Origin: Lumbricus rubellus
Taxonomy: Eukaryota > Annelida > Clitellata > Crassiclitellata > Lumbricidae
Direction: 5' to 3'
DNA: 64,000 nucleotides
Assembly: GCA_945859605.1 (NCBI GenBank)
Contig: OX243814.1
Coordinates: forward strand, 37,198,524 to 37,262,523
The notes under the pieces are model-generated. The model had not been told where the DNA came from, did no database searches, and saw nothing but the letters and a program-made list of their open reading frames with translations. Position 1 is the first letter of the stretch. The number at the start of each line of letters is the position of its first letter. Position numbers and translations under genes: made by a program. This document shows, one piece after another, positions 33,786 through 43,798 of this stretch.

Positions 33786-33991
33786 TAGAATATATATATA
33801 ATAAGTTCAAGCAATTGCAATGTTGTTCTATTGCATTGTTCTCAGATGTTGACTTTCTTCTTTCTTGGTCTTGTTCTTTGCTTTCTTCTTTCTTTCGTTC
33901 GTTCTTCCATTGCTTAATGGCGCAAGGGACCGCCAGGGATAACCAGGGTCATTCCTTGTTAGGCACAAGGATCGCCATGATGAATACAGTG

Positions 33992-36900
33992 TCACAACCG
34001 TCGACCGGAAACCGCTACCCACTTGTACACGAGGTTCAAGCAGGTGGGCTGACTGAGAGCGGTCTGCAGATTGAATGTCCAGTTCTGCCGTGCGCATTCC
34101 CTCATGAGCTCGTCTTGGAGACCGACCATGGAGGGGCATTCCAGCAGGAAGTGACGCACGGTTTCCTGGAGGCCGCAGTCGTCGCAGTTTCCGGTTTCGT
34201 GTCGTCCCCATCTCTGCAACTGCGCGTTGAGGAGGCAGTGGCCAAGTCGGAGTCTGGTGATCGTGACTTCCTTCTTCCGGATTGGGTCAGCGTACTTCCG
34301 ACCAAGGCTGACGGTCGGCTCTACGAGTTTGTAGTCGGAGCCGGTTGCGGAGGAGGTCCATTCCTGCTGCCATTTCCGGACGAAGTGGTCTCTGTAGGCG
34401 TGTCGAGCTTCCGGGTACTCAAACGTCGTCGGGATGTCCACGGTGGAGTTGTGGATCGCCTGCTTGCACAGGGCGTCTGCGGTCTCGTTGCCTGCGATGC
34501 CGTGATGACCAGGGATCCAAACGATCTTCGCTGGCGACTCTGCGTGTTGTCCGTAGTCATCGATGGCATAGATGAGGTCAACGAGATGATGCTGTCTTGT
34601 CCCTGAACGCTGTCGCTCCAGACTCTGCAACACACCGAGAGAATCTGAAAAGACAACAACATTAGGTATGTTAGCGTTGGAGGCCCATTCTATCGCCCTT
34701 CTTATGGCCTCCATTTCTGCTGCCAAGACTGACGAACCATCGCTCATCCTGTAGCTTCCATAGTGACCACAAGAGGGCACATAGAATGAGCACGATGCTT
34801 TACCTGCGTTGTCGCGTGAGCCATCGGTGTAGACAGCCACATGATTCTCATAGGTGCGGATGTGATTCTCGACTATGGACTTCCTCGTTAAAGGGTTGTC
34901 CAAGCCTCGGATCGCATCCATGAGTGTGGTGTCTACAACCGGATGGTGGACGTTCCAGGTCGGCTTGGCTGTGCAGGCGAGTGGTTGGATCGTAGGCTTT
35001 GCGATCTCAGCGTTGATTTGTCTCGCCTTCACACGAATCGGGTCCGTGTCGTCCTTGGCCGTCTTCGTCTTCCGACCGATGGTGATGGTCTGCGTTGGGT
35101 GGTCTTCGATGGCGTCCGTCTTCATGATGAACTCCATCATCTGCTGCTTGCGTCGGAGATGAAGCGGCATTTCTCCACAGTCGACCTGCAAAGCACACAA
35201 ACTTGTACCTCGTAGCGCTCCAGAAGCAATCGTCAGCGCTTTACACTGGATTGTGTTAAGCGCCTGCTTCTGGGACGTCGAGGCACTCTCGTAGGCGATG
35301 CAGCCGTAGTCGATGACGGAGCGGATGAGTGCTCGGTAGACCATCAGAAGGGTGTCCTTGGACGCCCCTCAATGGGACCCAGAGATGGCACGCATCAGAT
35401 TGAGTCTCTTCTTGCACCGGTCTGTCACATACCGGATGTGTTCGGACCAGCTGAGATGCTGGTCAAAGATCACACCGAGGAACTTGACCTTGTTCTCGAA
35501 TTCCAGGCGAGAAGGACCCAACCTGAGCGGCCGATGTGCAGCACGGGTCCCATTGCGGCGAAACTCCACAGCGACGGTCTTTGTCGTTGAAACCCGGAAG
35601 CCCCATCGGTCGAAGAACTCCTTCAGTCGATCCAGGTACGACTGCAGGTGGCGTTGATTGACGTCCGGGTTCGGTCCAGCTCTCCAGATGGCGCTGTCGT
35701 CCGCGTAGAGAGAAAGCTTGACCCCGTTCTTTGGCTCCGGGAGGTCGTTCAGCATGATGATGAACAGCACAGGGCTGATGACGCTTCCCTGCGGCGATCC
35801 GTTCTCCATTCGGAAGAGATCGGAAAGCGCCGATCCGACGCGAACACGGATGGTCCTGTCGGCGAGGAAGTCCCGGATCCAGTTGAACATCTGACCGGTG
35901 ATGTTGTACTTCTGCATCTTGTGTAGCAGTCCGTCGGTCCACATCAGGTCGAAGGCTTTCTCCAGGTCGACGAAGACTCCAGTGAGGCTGTACTTGGCGT
36001 GGATGGCGCGCTGGATGTCGTCCTGCAGGCGGATGATGTGGTCCTGGCAGCTCCTCATCCTTCGGAATCCGGACTGGAACCTGTTGAAGAGGTGGTTGGA
36101 CTCCATGTGCCACGTCAGCCGGTCGGTGACGAGTCGCTCCATCAGCTTGCACAAGACGGATGTCAGTGCAATCGGACGGTACGAACTGCCCTCGAACGCT
36201 GGCTTCTGCGGCTTGAGGATCGGGACGACGATGGAGTTTTTCCAGCAGACCGGAAGTTGTCCACGTTGCCACACCTTGTTGTAGAGCTCCAACAGAACCA
36301 GTAGACTCGGATGCGGCAGCTGAGCCAGGATCTCGTAGGTGATGGTGTCTTCGCCCGGACTTGACTCCTTCTTGCAGCGGAGGAGGGCGATTCTCAGAGC
36401 CTGGATGTTGAATGGCTCGTTGAAGGACTTCTCGTCCGTCAGAAGGTGCTCTCCGTGTAGTTCGTCCGCATGGTCCGACTCGAAAGCAGCCTTACATGCT
36501 TGGAACTCCACAGAGTGGCTGCCAGTGCAGCTGACTTCCGAGAAGCATCTTCCGAAGAGATTCGCCTTCTCCTCGTTCGTCGTGTAGCTGCGTCCGTCCT
36601 TCTTGAGCGTTGGGATGGCTGGTCGTGATCTTGTTCCGGACATCTTCTTCAGCGTTCCCCAGACCTTTCCGAGTTTCGTCTTGTCGTTGAGTGTAGTGCA
36701 GTAGTCCCTCCAGGATGACTTCTGCGCGTCCTTGATCACTCTCTGGGTGATGCCCTTGATGCGATGGTATTCATCAACATCCGCCGGAGCCCTAATCCGC
36801 TGCATACGTCTGTGGGCCTCGGTCCTCTCCCTGACGTGGCTAGTGCACTCGGCTGTCCAATACGGCACATCTTTGAACTTCCCCTTGGGAGGGGTCGTCC

Positions 36901-37750
36901 TAGGAATGTGTCGTAGAGCGATCTCCATCAGCGTGTTGAGGATGCTGGCGTGACTCTCCTCGATGTCGTCGGTGATGAGGTCGGTGGTGATCGCCTGTCT
37001 GCAATCGTCCTTGAACGCCGTCCAGTCCGCCTTCCGATGAAGCCACCTCGGGACGAACGAATCCTCGACCGGAACCGTCTCTCCAACGCTGATGAGGATG
37101 AGCGAGTGATCGCTGCCCATGGGGTCGTCGAGGACAGTCCAGGTGCACTTTCCCGCCAGGGATGGGGAGACCATTGCAAGATCCAGTGGACTGGTCGCTC
37201 CGGTGGAGTGGCTGGTGAATGTCGGGGTGCCAGTGTTCAGTAGGACATAGGCGCTGGCTTCCATGTCGTCTTCTAACTGACACCCACGTGCATCAGTCGA
37301 GGCTGACCCGAAGAGCGGAGAATGGGCGTTGAAATCTCCCAGAACGATGGCTGACTTGTCCTTGAAAAATCGTGTGTAGGTCCCCGGATGTAATTGGTTG
37401 AATTCCGGTGACACTGGTCGATGGTAGATGTTGACGATCTTCATCTTGTTCTTGTTCTGTAGTCCGTCGATCGAGATGGTGATCGATTCCGGGACGTCGG
37501 TCGTGTTGATCACGGAGTAGGCGATGCCCGTCTTGACGAAGGTTGCAACTCCTCCTCCTTGCTCTCCAGTGGTGCGATCATGCCGTACACAGGAGTACCC
37601 GGGTAACTCAAACCTGATACTCGGCTTTAACCAGGTTTCCTGTATGCAGATGATCGCAGGTGGTCTCGGCATGTCCGCGATGCGGTGCTTCAGCTCTCCG
37701 ACGCGGGGCTGGAGGCGGTCAGCGTTCCACTGGAGAAGATTAAACTCCAT
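33992..37750 (-). pseudogene. LINE ORF2: endonuclease-RT-RNase H, one in-frame stop
   Basis: This frame of 1252 codons starts at ATG 37750, overlapping the ORF1 stop by 11 nt, which suggests termination-reinitiation. It has an APE-type endonuclease (LLQWNADRLQ, ICIQETWLK, LGDFNAHSPLFG, MGSDHSLILISV), RT (PILKPQKPAFEGSSYRPIAL, FVDLEKAFD, NGSPQGSVISPVLF, catalytic SLYADDSAIW near residue 682), RNase H (VAVYTDGSRD, AAEMEAIRRAIEWA, VFSDSLGVLQSL, WIPGHHGIAGNETADALC) and a terminal zinc knuckle (CDDCGLQETVRHFLLEC). A single TGA at 35369-35371, where relatives usually have Trp, interrupts the segment between RT and RNase H. All catalytic residues visible are intact, so inactivation is recent. Confidence 0.9.
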
Positions 37751-39479
37751 GATGGTGGTTGTCGGTTGTAGTGGCTGACGTGGTGCTGCTCTCTGCACCG
37801 GAAGCTTTCGTGACAGCCGCAAAGGCTGTCGTGACGGCCGTCGAGGCCGTGTCTCGGTTGATCTTGAAGGCGGCAGCGATCGTACTAACAAGGAGCTCGA
37901 TCAGCAGGGCTGGCGAGAACTTGCCGCCGTCTTCCATCGTCTCAACGAACACGGTGAAGGCCCGAGTCAGAGCCTCCAGAGCGTCTTCCCCTTGTGCCCT
38001 ACCGCCGGCGGTCGGTGCAGCCTCCACCTGCTGTCCATGGGGCACAGCGGGGGCGGCCACGGTCGGTGGTCTCACCTGCGACCTTTGGCGGCGAGGAACA
38101 CGAGGTTGTCGTCGCTCTTTCGGCTCGACCTGGTCGGCTGCCGGATGGCTCGGTGCAGCAGCTGCCGTCGTCGTCGTTGATGTTGCGGTTGCTGTCGCTG
38201 ATGGATCGGTTGATGACGTTGATGCAGCGGTTGCTACTGCTGCTGCTGCAGACGTCTTGTGTCGCTCCTGGTTTTTCGCCGTGCGGAGCGCATCGCTGTA
38301 CGAGCGACCCTCCTTCACGCTGATGGTGATCGCCGTCCTCGCCAGGGTGTACTTGGGACAGCTGGCCGACATCGCTGGATGCGGTCCTCCGCAGGCGGCA
38401 CACTTCGGTAGCTGCTTCTGGGTGCACTCGGTGTGCTTATGTGGTCCAGCACACGTGCTGCATCGTTGACTCTGCCTGCAAAACTTGGCCACGTGATTGA
38501 GGCCAAAACAAACAAAGCAACGTGTAGGCGGTGGTACGTATACATGCAGCTTAAATGTCATGAATCCTACATGCACTTTTGTAGGGACAATTGTGCCAGG
38601 TGTGAAATTGAGTAGCACTGCCATTGTCGGCATTTTCACACTATCCCTGATCTTAAAAATTCTCTGCGCCTTGATCAGAGGCAGGCATGGATCTTCTTTA
38701 AGGGCCTCTGTTATGTCAGAGTCAGAGAGAGTCGGAGGGACTCCCTTCATCACCCTCTGTACATACCTGCCCCGCTGGCGCACGATCTCACGCGGCTCCG
38801 ACACCTTGATGGTATACGTACCAATCTTGGTACAGGCGAGCAAACGCCCCCTGTTGGCCTCCTTCGCTTGGCCTCCAAGGTGCACACGTACGGTCGTGGC
38901 CGTTGGGGTAGGGAGGTCTGCTGTCAGCGGGCCGAACTGTTTGTTCAGCTCCGCTCGAACAGCTACCGCATTGACCTTACACAGCGGTAGGCCTACAAAC
39001 TCGATGAACAATCGATCGTCAACAGATCGGGAGATCGTCGCTCGTGCGACCGGCACCTCTGTCATTTCTGTTGACACAGATGACTCATTTACCAAAGCCA
39101 CAGGTGCATTGAGCGCGCACCGCGGGGCTTGTTTACCTTGGTCATGTACCTTGGCCTTACTTGACCCAGGCAGATTCGTCCGTTTTAATGGCGACCGCTG
39201 TGCGCTGCTCTTCCTCAAGGAATCGAGAGTCACAGCGGTCTTCAGCTTTTTGACTTTAGCTGATTTGACGGGCGAATATTCTCCGCCGTCGTCGTTAGCA
39301 TCATCTGCCGATCTCATACCAGCGGCATCAGTCCAGTATTTTATGCCCTCAACGGGCGAATCTGCCATCGGCTTCGTCCGTTTTTTAGACGGAGTCACCA
39401 GCCATGGGTCATCTTCAACCCCAGGTAGCTGCAATTGATGTGCTGCACCCGAGGTAGAGGGACCTTCACTGGCACTCAT
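37740..39479 (-). CDS. LINE ORF1: Gag-like nucleic-acid-binding protein
   Basis: It has 579 codons from the preferred start MSASEGPSTSG; an in-frame Met 31 codons upstream lies in sequence that looks untranslated. The N-terminus is acidic and Lys-rich (PSKKRTKPM, SAKVKKLKTAV). The middle resembles LINE Gag domains, and a zinc-knuckle cluster of three follows: CFVCFGLNHVAKFC, CSTCAGPHKHTEC and CAACGGPHPAMSASC. The C-terminus is Ala/Thr/Ser-rich. It binds element RNA in the ribonucleoprotein by family knowledge. The frame is uninterrupted. Confidence 0.88.
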   Translation of the reverse strand: MSASEGPSTSGAAHQLQLPGVEDDPWLVTPSKKRTKPMADSPVEGIKYWTDAAGMRSADDANDDGGEYSPVKSAKVKKLKTAVTLDSLRKSSAQRSPLKRTNLPGSSKAKVHDQGKQAPRCALNAPVALVNESSVSTEMTEVPVARATISRSVDDRLFIEFVGLPLCKVNAVAVRAELNKQFGPLTADLPTPTATTVRVHLGGQAKEANRGRLLACTKIGTYTIKVSEPREIVRQRGRYVQRVMKGVPPTLSDSDITEALKEDPCLPLIKAQRIFKIRDSVKMPTMAVLLNFTPGTIVPTKVHVGFMTFKLHVYVPPPTRCFVCFGLNHVAKFCRQSQRCSTCAGPHKHTECTQKQLPKCAACGGPHPAMSASCPKYTLARTAITISVKEGRSYSDALRTAKNQERHKTSAAAAVATAASTSSTDPSATATATSTTTTAAAAPSHPAADQVEPKERRQPRVPRRQRSQVRPPTVAAPAVPHGQQVEAAPTAGGRAQGEDALEALTRAFTVFVETMEDGGKFSPALLIELLVSTIAAAFKINRDTASTAVTTAFAAVTKASGAESSTTSATTTDNHHHGV

Positions 39480-39980
39480 GCCAGCGGAGGCGGTCGGACG
39501 ATTTAAATTACAGTTAGACAATATAAAATTACGCAGTAAATGAGATGAAATGGGATGGAAATATATACACAATCTAATGAGAGAGACTACGATATGAAAA
39601 CGAATAACGATTTAAAATAACAATTTAAGCAAGAGAGATATATATGATCACTATGTAGCTCACCGCATGAGTGATCTCTTTGTCTCAGAATCGCGCGCCT
39701 TCTCGACCGTCATGCGCTGTTGATTTTCGCTGCGACCGTTCTCCTCGAGCGCTAACTTCACTAGGTGTACCTTGTATTGTTGGGTTTATATACGTCGACT
39801 CGAAGTCTGCTGTGACAGACGCTCCTTACGACGAAATTTGCGACCAATACGACCAAATGATTGCGACTAGTTGTCTGCGACCATATAGTGGGCGACCAAT
39901 TGACTCGCGACCAAATAATTTACGACGAAATGATCTGCAACGAAATGATCTGCGACGATATGGATGGTCACCGACAATAC

Positions 39981-42240
39981 ACCGTGCACGAGGTATAGTA
40001 ACTGCGTATATGGTAGAATCCATCAGTTAAATAATTGCTCTGCGCAACTGCTATTCTGACGCAAGAACATCAAGAACATGCGATTGCATGGTATTGTTAC
40101 GGCATTGTACACCAAACAGTATTCATAGAAAGAGGTCAAATAGCATGAGACCAACGAGCTGAGAATTCTGCTGCTGCTGCTGCTGCTGCTTCTGCTTTCC
40201 AGGTCATAAATTCCACTTTTCGTCCACCCACAACAGCCTTCCTTCGAGGAAACGATAAATCCAGAGAATCATTTTTTAGCCATCGAATGCGTCGTCGGAC
40301 AACAAAGACACCGGATAATAACCAGACAGCAATTAACAGTTACTGTGTCATTGTATCACTTTTTTGTCCCACGACTTAGAAACGCTGCTGCTCAAACCAG
40401 GAACGTAACTAGGATTTTTCATTGGGGGGGGGGCTTAAGCCTTGAGCATGACGAGTCTATAATGGTGCCGTAATGTATTTAGCCGTAAGAATACAACGGT
40501 TGATTTATTTGGGGGGGCTTAAGCTTCGTTTGGGGGGGCTTGAGCCCCCCCCCCAAGCCCAACGCTAGTTACGTCCCTGGCTCAAACTCGATCCTTGGGC
40601 TGTCCTTATGGAATTCTCTTCACTCCATTCGGCGTGGGATTCTTATTTCTGGATCACAATGTTCATTTCTCTCTCGCTTTGTCTGTCTGTCTCTGTGTGT
40701 CTCTGTCTGTCAGTCTGTCTGTGTCTCTCTCTCTCTCTCTCTCTTTTTCGCTATAGTCTTAAAACCTATTTTTTTCATGTGGTAGACCTACTCGCACTGG
40801 GTGCGTTGCGTCATGGCCATTGCTGTGAGCGGCACTATGGAAACTACTAATTACATTACATTACACAAAATTAATATAATGTTATTATTGCTTCACTATC
40901 ACGGTGTCAGCTTCAGAGCATCTCTCTGTCTTGCTCCATCAGTATAACCACCGCTTCATTGTCAATGCATCAGCATGATCAGTTAATTAGATCAATTAGC
41001 ATCAGATTTCGAATCAGCATAATTTTATTACACAGCGTATTGCTAAGTAGGCCAGCGTTATTCCTGCCATGATCATCATATAATACCCCCTTTCGTCCTT
41101 TTCAATTAGATATCATTACTGCTTTTATTATCGAGGTCATTGTAGACAATGCGACGTTAATTAACTCCATGAAGACGATGCACTGCCATGCCTTTCGCCC
41201 ACGCAGTTCCTCAATCGTCTTTTGTCGAAGAGTGCGTTTTATGCATGAAGTGACGCTACGCATTCGCCATGAGTTGACATTGTACCGAAAACGCACCCGT
41301 CCAGCTCCAGGGTCTGGCCTTCGACTCGGAGCTTCTCTGTCCGTCGTGGGGGAGGGGGCTGCCAGCGTCCCTCCCGCGTCAGTGCCATCGGCGGATGTCG
41401 ATCGACGGTCGGCAAACGAATGGATAAACTAGATTAATGGACTGCGGACCTGTTCGTCCGGCAAACAACCATATGAACATAACAATGACCTCTGCTTCAG
41501 CGCCGGCCGGTCGACCGAAATTATACAGCACCCATATTCGGGGGAGGGGGGATGTAATCAGGAGCTCTTATTTATCTACGCAAAGCAGGCAGATATGAAA
41601 TTCTCCTAATTGCATTTTCTAATTACAGACTAATCCGGTGACGTCGACATTAGTGCACAAACACACCAACCTACCTACTACCTACCTACAAGCCTATAAC
41701 TGGCACACTGTACAGTAGAGACCACCGAATTGGTTGAATCAGTGTTAGTAAACCTTATGTGATTTTCGTTATAATACAATCGGAGTACACAGATAACGAA
41801 GAGTCCCAGAACAACAGAGACAGAAAGACATAGTAAACACATCATGCAGACAGTTAGTGAGACAGACAGACAGACAGGCAGACAGACAGACAGACAGACA
41901 GACAAAAACACAGAGAAAGATATGTAGGCCTACTTTAGAGGAAGCAAAAAGAGAGTAATGATGAGGAAGAAGTTGAAATAGAAACCACCAAATTATTAAA
42001 GCCAAAATGAAGAAAGGCCTATATAATGCACAAATCCAGAGAGTAAGAAGAGATTGTAAAAGAGAGATAGTGAATGCTGACATGCATAGGGAATTAATTA
42101 TTATTACAGACAAAATTTTATAAGTGAGAAACAGACAGACCAGGAAGAACATCAGCCACAATGGGATCAGGAGAGAAGCTATGAAACAAAAACAAACAGA
42201 GGAAAGAGACAATTGGCCAAATTAGTAGAAACAAAGAATC
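39981..42240. other. Gene-poor stretch with short repeats
   Basis: It contains (CTG)n at about 40171-40196, CT/TGTC-rich sequence at 40660-40745 and (AGAC)n at 41858-41905, plus the small MITE at 40398. No ORF with recognisable domains or plausible exon series is seen. Confidence 0.6.
40390..40587. mobile_element. 182-bp hAT-like MITE
   Basis: The element at 40398-40579 has ends CAGGAACGTAACTAGGAT and inverse CAGGGACGTAACTAGCGT, and an exact 8-bp TSD GCTCAAAC at 40390-40397 and 40580-40587. The inside has G-rich runs and the inverse C-rich run (40505-40555). Confidence 0.88.
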
Positions 42241-42272
42241 AAAGACAAATGAAGCACGGTGAGGACTTATTA

Positions 42273-42316
<44 letters not shown>
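42273..42316. repeat. (ATT)n array at LINE copy 3, 3' side
   Basis: Pure ATT array; on the element strand it is the (TAA)n tail of the truncated LINE that follows. Confidence 0.88.
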
Positions 42317-42324
<8 letters not shown>

Positions 42325-42988
42325 CAGTATAGCAAGTGGCTAATTAGTGTCAAGAAGGATGCGACAACGCATTCACAGCTCGGGAAGCAGTGGCAATGTT
42401 CCGGAGAGGCAAATGGCATTCCCTCGTTGCAGAGCCACCGAGATCCGCTGGAACAGGTAAGATGTCTCCATTGGATCGTGGGTTGCAGTAGTTATCCGTC
42501 TACATAACTCGGAAATGAATTTCTGTCCTTCAGCACACCACGCGCCACTGGTCTCCACGGCAACCGCCACAAATGCGTGGGTTCTGGTGATGGTGGCATA
42601 TTTGATCGACTTGGCCGTCGCTGCTCGTTCGGCGGCTTCGCCAGCTACGAAGGATGTATGAGAAAGATGGGACATGGCGTAAGTGTCGGGCACTGTCACA
42701 TCCCATGCCAGACATTGACCACGTGACCACGGAATGAGAGTTACGCCGTCTGGGCGCTTTCCATCTTCTCTGAGTAGACCGAGCGGTTCTTTGTGAGCAG
42801 GGACTTTCGCTCTGCAGAGGTCTCTCCAGATGACGTCATTAATCATGCCGTGTCTTTGATGTTTGCCACTTCCTCCTCTGCACACTAGTCCATGCAGCCC
42901 TCTTGTGTCGACGCTCTCTCGGCAGTGGCGGCAGAAATGAGGTTGACACAGAGGGGTACCCAGTCTCACGCCAACTGCAAATCGTATT
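42317..42988 (-). pseudogene. Third, 5'-truncated copy of the endonuclease LINE
   Basis: The minus frame 42969-42373 encodes RLGTPLCQP, the knuckle CRHCRESVDTRGLHGLVC, INDVIWRDLCRAKVP, the endonuclease-like block DGKRPDGVTLIPW with WDVTVPDT, then HAFVAVAVETSGAW and TSYLFQRISVALQRGNAI. It is open throughout but lacks the RT. Both ends abut TAA arrays (42273-42316, 42990-43036). Confidence 0.87.
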
Positions 42989-43036
42989 AAGATTATTATT
43001 ATTATTATTATTATTATTGTTATTATTATTATTATT
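42989..43036. repeat. (ATT)n array between two LINE fragments
   Basis: ATT array that is at once the 5' flank of LINE copy 3 and the 3' tail of the CR1/L2-like fragment that follows. Confidence 0.85.
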
Positions 43037-43420
43037 ACAAAAATTTCTTAAGCGCGCAAGGTCACACCGAAATGGGAATCTGAGGCGCGGATAATCAGCC
43101 ACCAGAGGAAGATGCATGCAGTTAGATATATAAGTACTTAAAAGCCAAGGAGAAAATAGTGAATTTTGATCCGTTTTTGAAGGTAGGGAGTGAGTTTGAG
43201 CTACGAAGAGAGAGTGGAAGTAGATTCCATTCCTTGGGAGCAGAGGCATGGAATGCACGCAAGCCCATAACAGTTCTGCATCGAGGCTCAGCTAAAAGAC
43301 CCATACTTGATGATCGCAGGCAACGAGAAGGAATGTAAGGAGTAAGCAGTGACTGAAGGTAGGGAGGTGTTCCGGTGGAGAGGGATTTGTAAGTTAAACA
43401 GACTTAGGTATGCATCTGAA
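43037..43420 (-). pseudogene. CR1/L2-like LINE 3' end
   Basis: The minus strand encodes YKSLSTGTPPYLQSLL, then GLRAFHASAPKEWNLLPLSL, RSSNSLPTFKNGSKF and FSLAFKYLYI with a stop, the typical C-terminus of L2/CR1/Jockey-like RT proteins. A short 3' UTR runs directly into (TAA)n. Confidence 0.8.
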
Positions 43421-43759
43421 ATGTAAAGATTCTATAGCGCATTTTGGGAACAACTCAAAACGCGGTATAGAAAGCGGTAGAAGTATAATAGAACATGGCC
43501 TCATTATTTCTCACTTCAAATCAAATGTGAGGCAATTATAATAGGAAGTGCTATTTTGTCCATTGCTTACGAATGCTGTTTGTGAGACGACTTTGTTGCT
43601 GTATAATTATAGGCCTCTCCGTGCGATGGTGCCATATATATTATATAACAACTATAATTGTCGTTACTATCATCATCATCATCATCATCGTCGTCGTCGT
43701 CGTCGTTGTCGTCGTCGTCGTCATCATCATCATCATCACCATCATCATCGTCGTCGTCG

Positions 43760-43798
<39 letters not shown>

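Larger units (their letters stand above)
32487..39773 (-). mobile_element. Full-length I-like LINE with 15-bp TSD
   Basis: The element occupies about 32503-39757. The TSD TCACTAGGTGTACCT is at 32487-32501 and 39758-39772. On the minus strand the 5' end starts GAAGTTAGCGCTCGAGG and the 3' end is TTGTAATAAATTGAATTGAA with a short A-rich tail. It carries two overlapping ORFs and a 3' UTR of about 1.5 kb rich in (CA)n, (TA)n and (AGAT)n repeats. The domain order gag / APE endonuclease / RT / RNase H is that of the I superfamily (I, Ingi, Nimb, R1, LOA relatives). Confidence 0.9.
31721..39980. mobile_element. Composite: DNA element with subterminal TCGTCG repeats, interrupted by a LINE
   Basis: The outer element spans 31729-39972 with the exact 8-bp TSD GACAATAC at 31721-31728 and 39973-39980. 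The ends are imperfect TIRs (GGTTCCCTATCATTTGGTCG against GGTGACCATCCATATCGTCG). Each is followed by degenerate subterminal repeats of about 15 bp, TCGTCGTAAT-like on the left (31745-31880) and the inverse GCGACGAAATGAT-like on the right (39810-39960). Without the nested LINE it would be about 1 kb and has no transposase. The superfamily is uncertain: the TSD length fits hAT, P, Merlin or MULE, but the GG start is not hAT-like. Confidence 0.82.

Noticed and set aside
33815..34606. 263-codon + strand ORF
   Set aside because: It is the antisense shadow of the LINE RNase H region, whose minus-strand motifs are unmistakable.
38497..39438. 313-codon + strand ORF
   Set aside because: It is the antisense shadow of the LINE ORF1, which carries the zinc knuckles on the minus strand.
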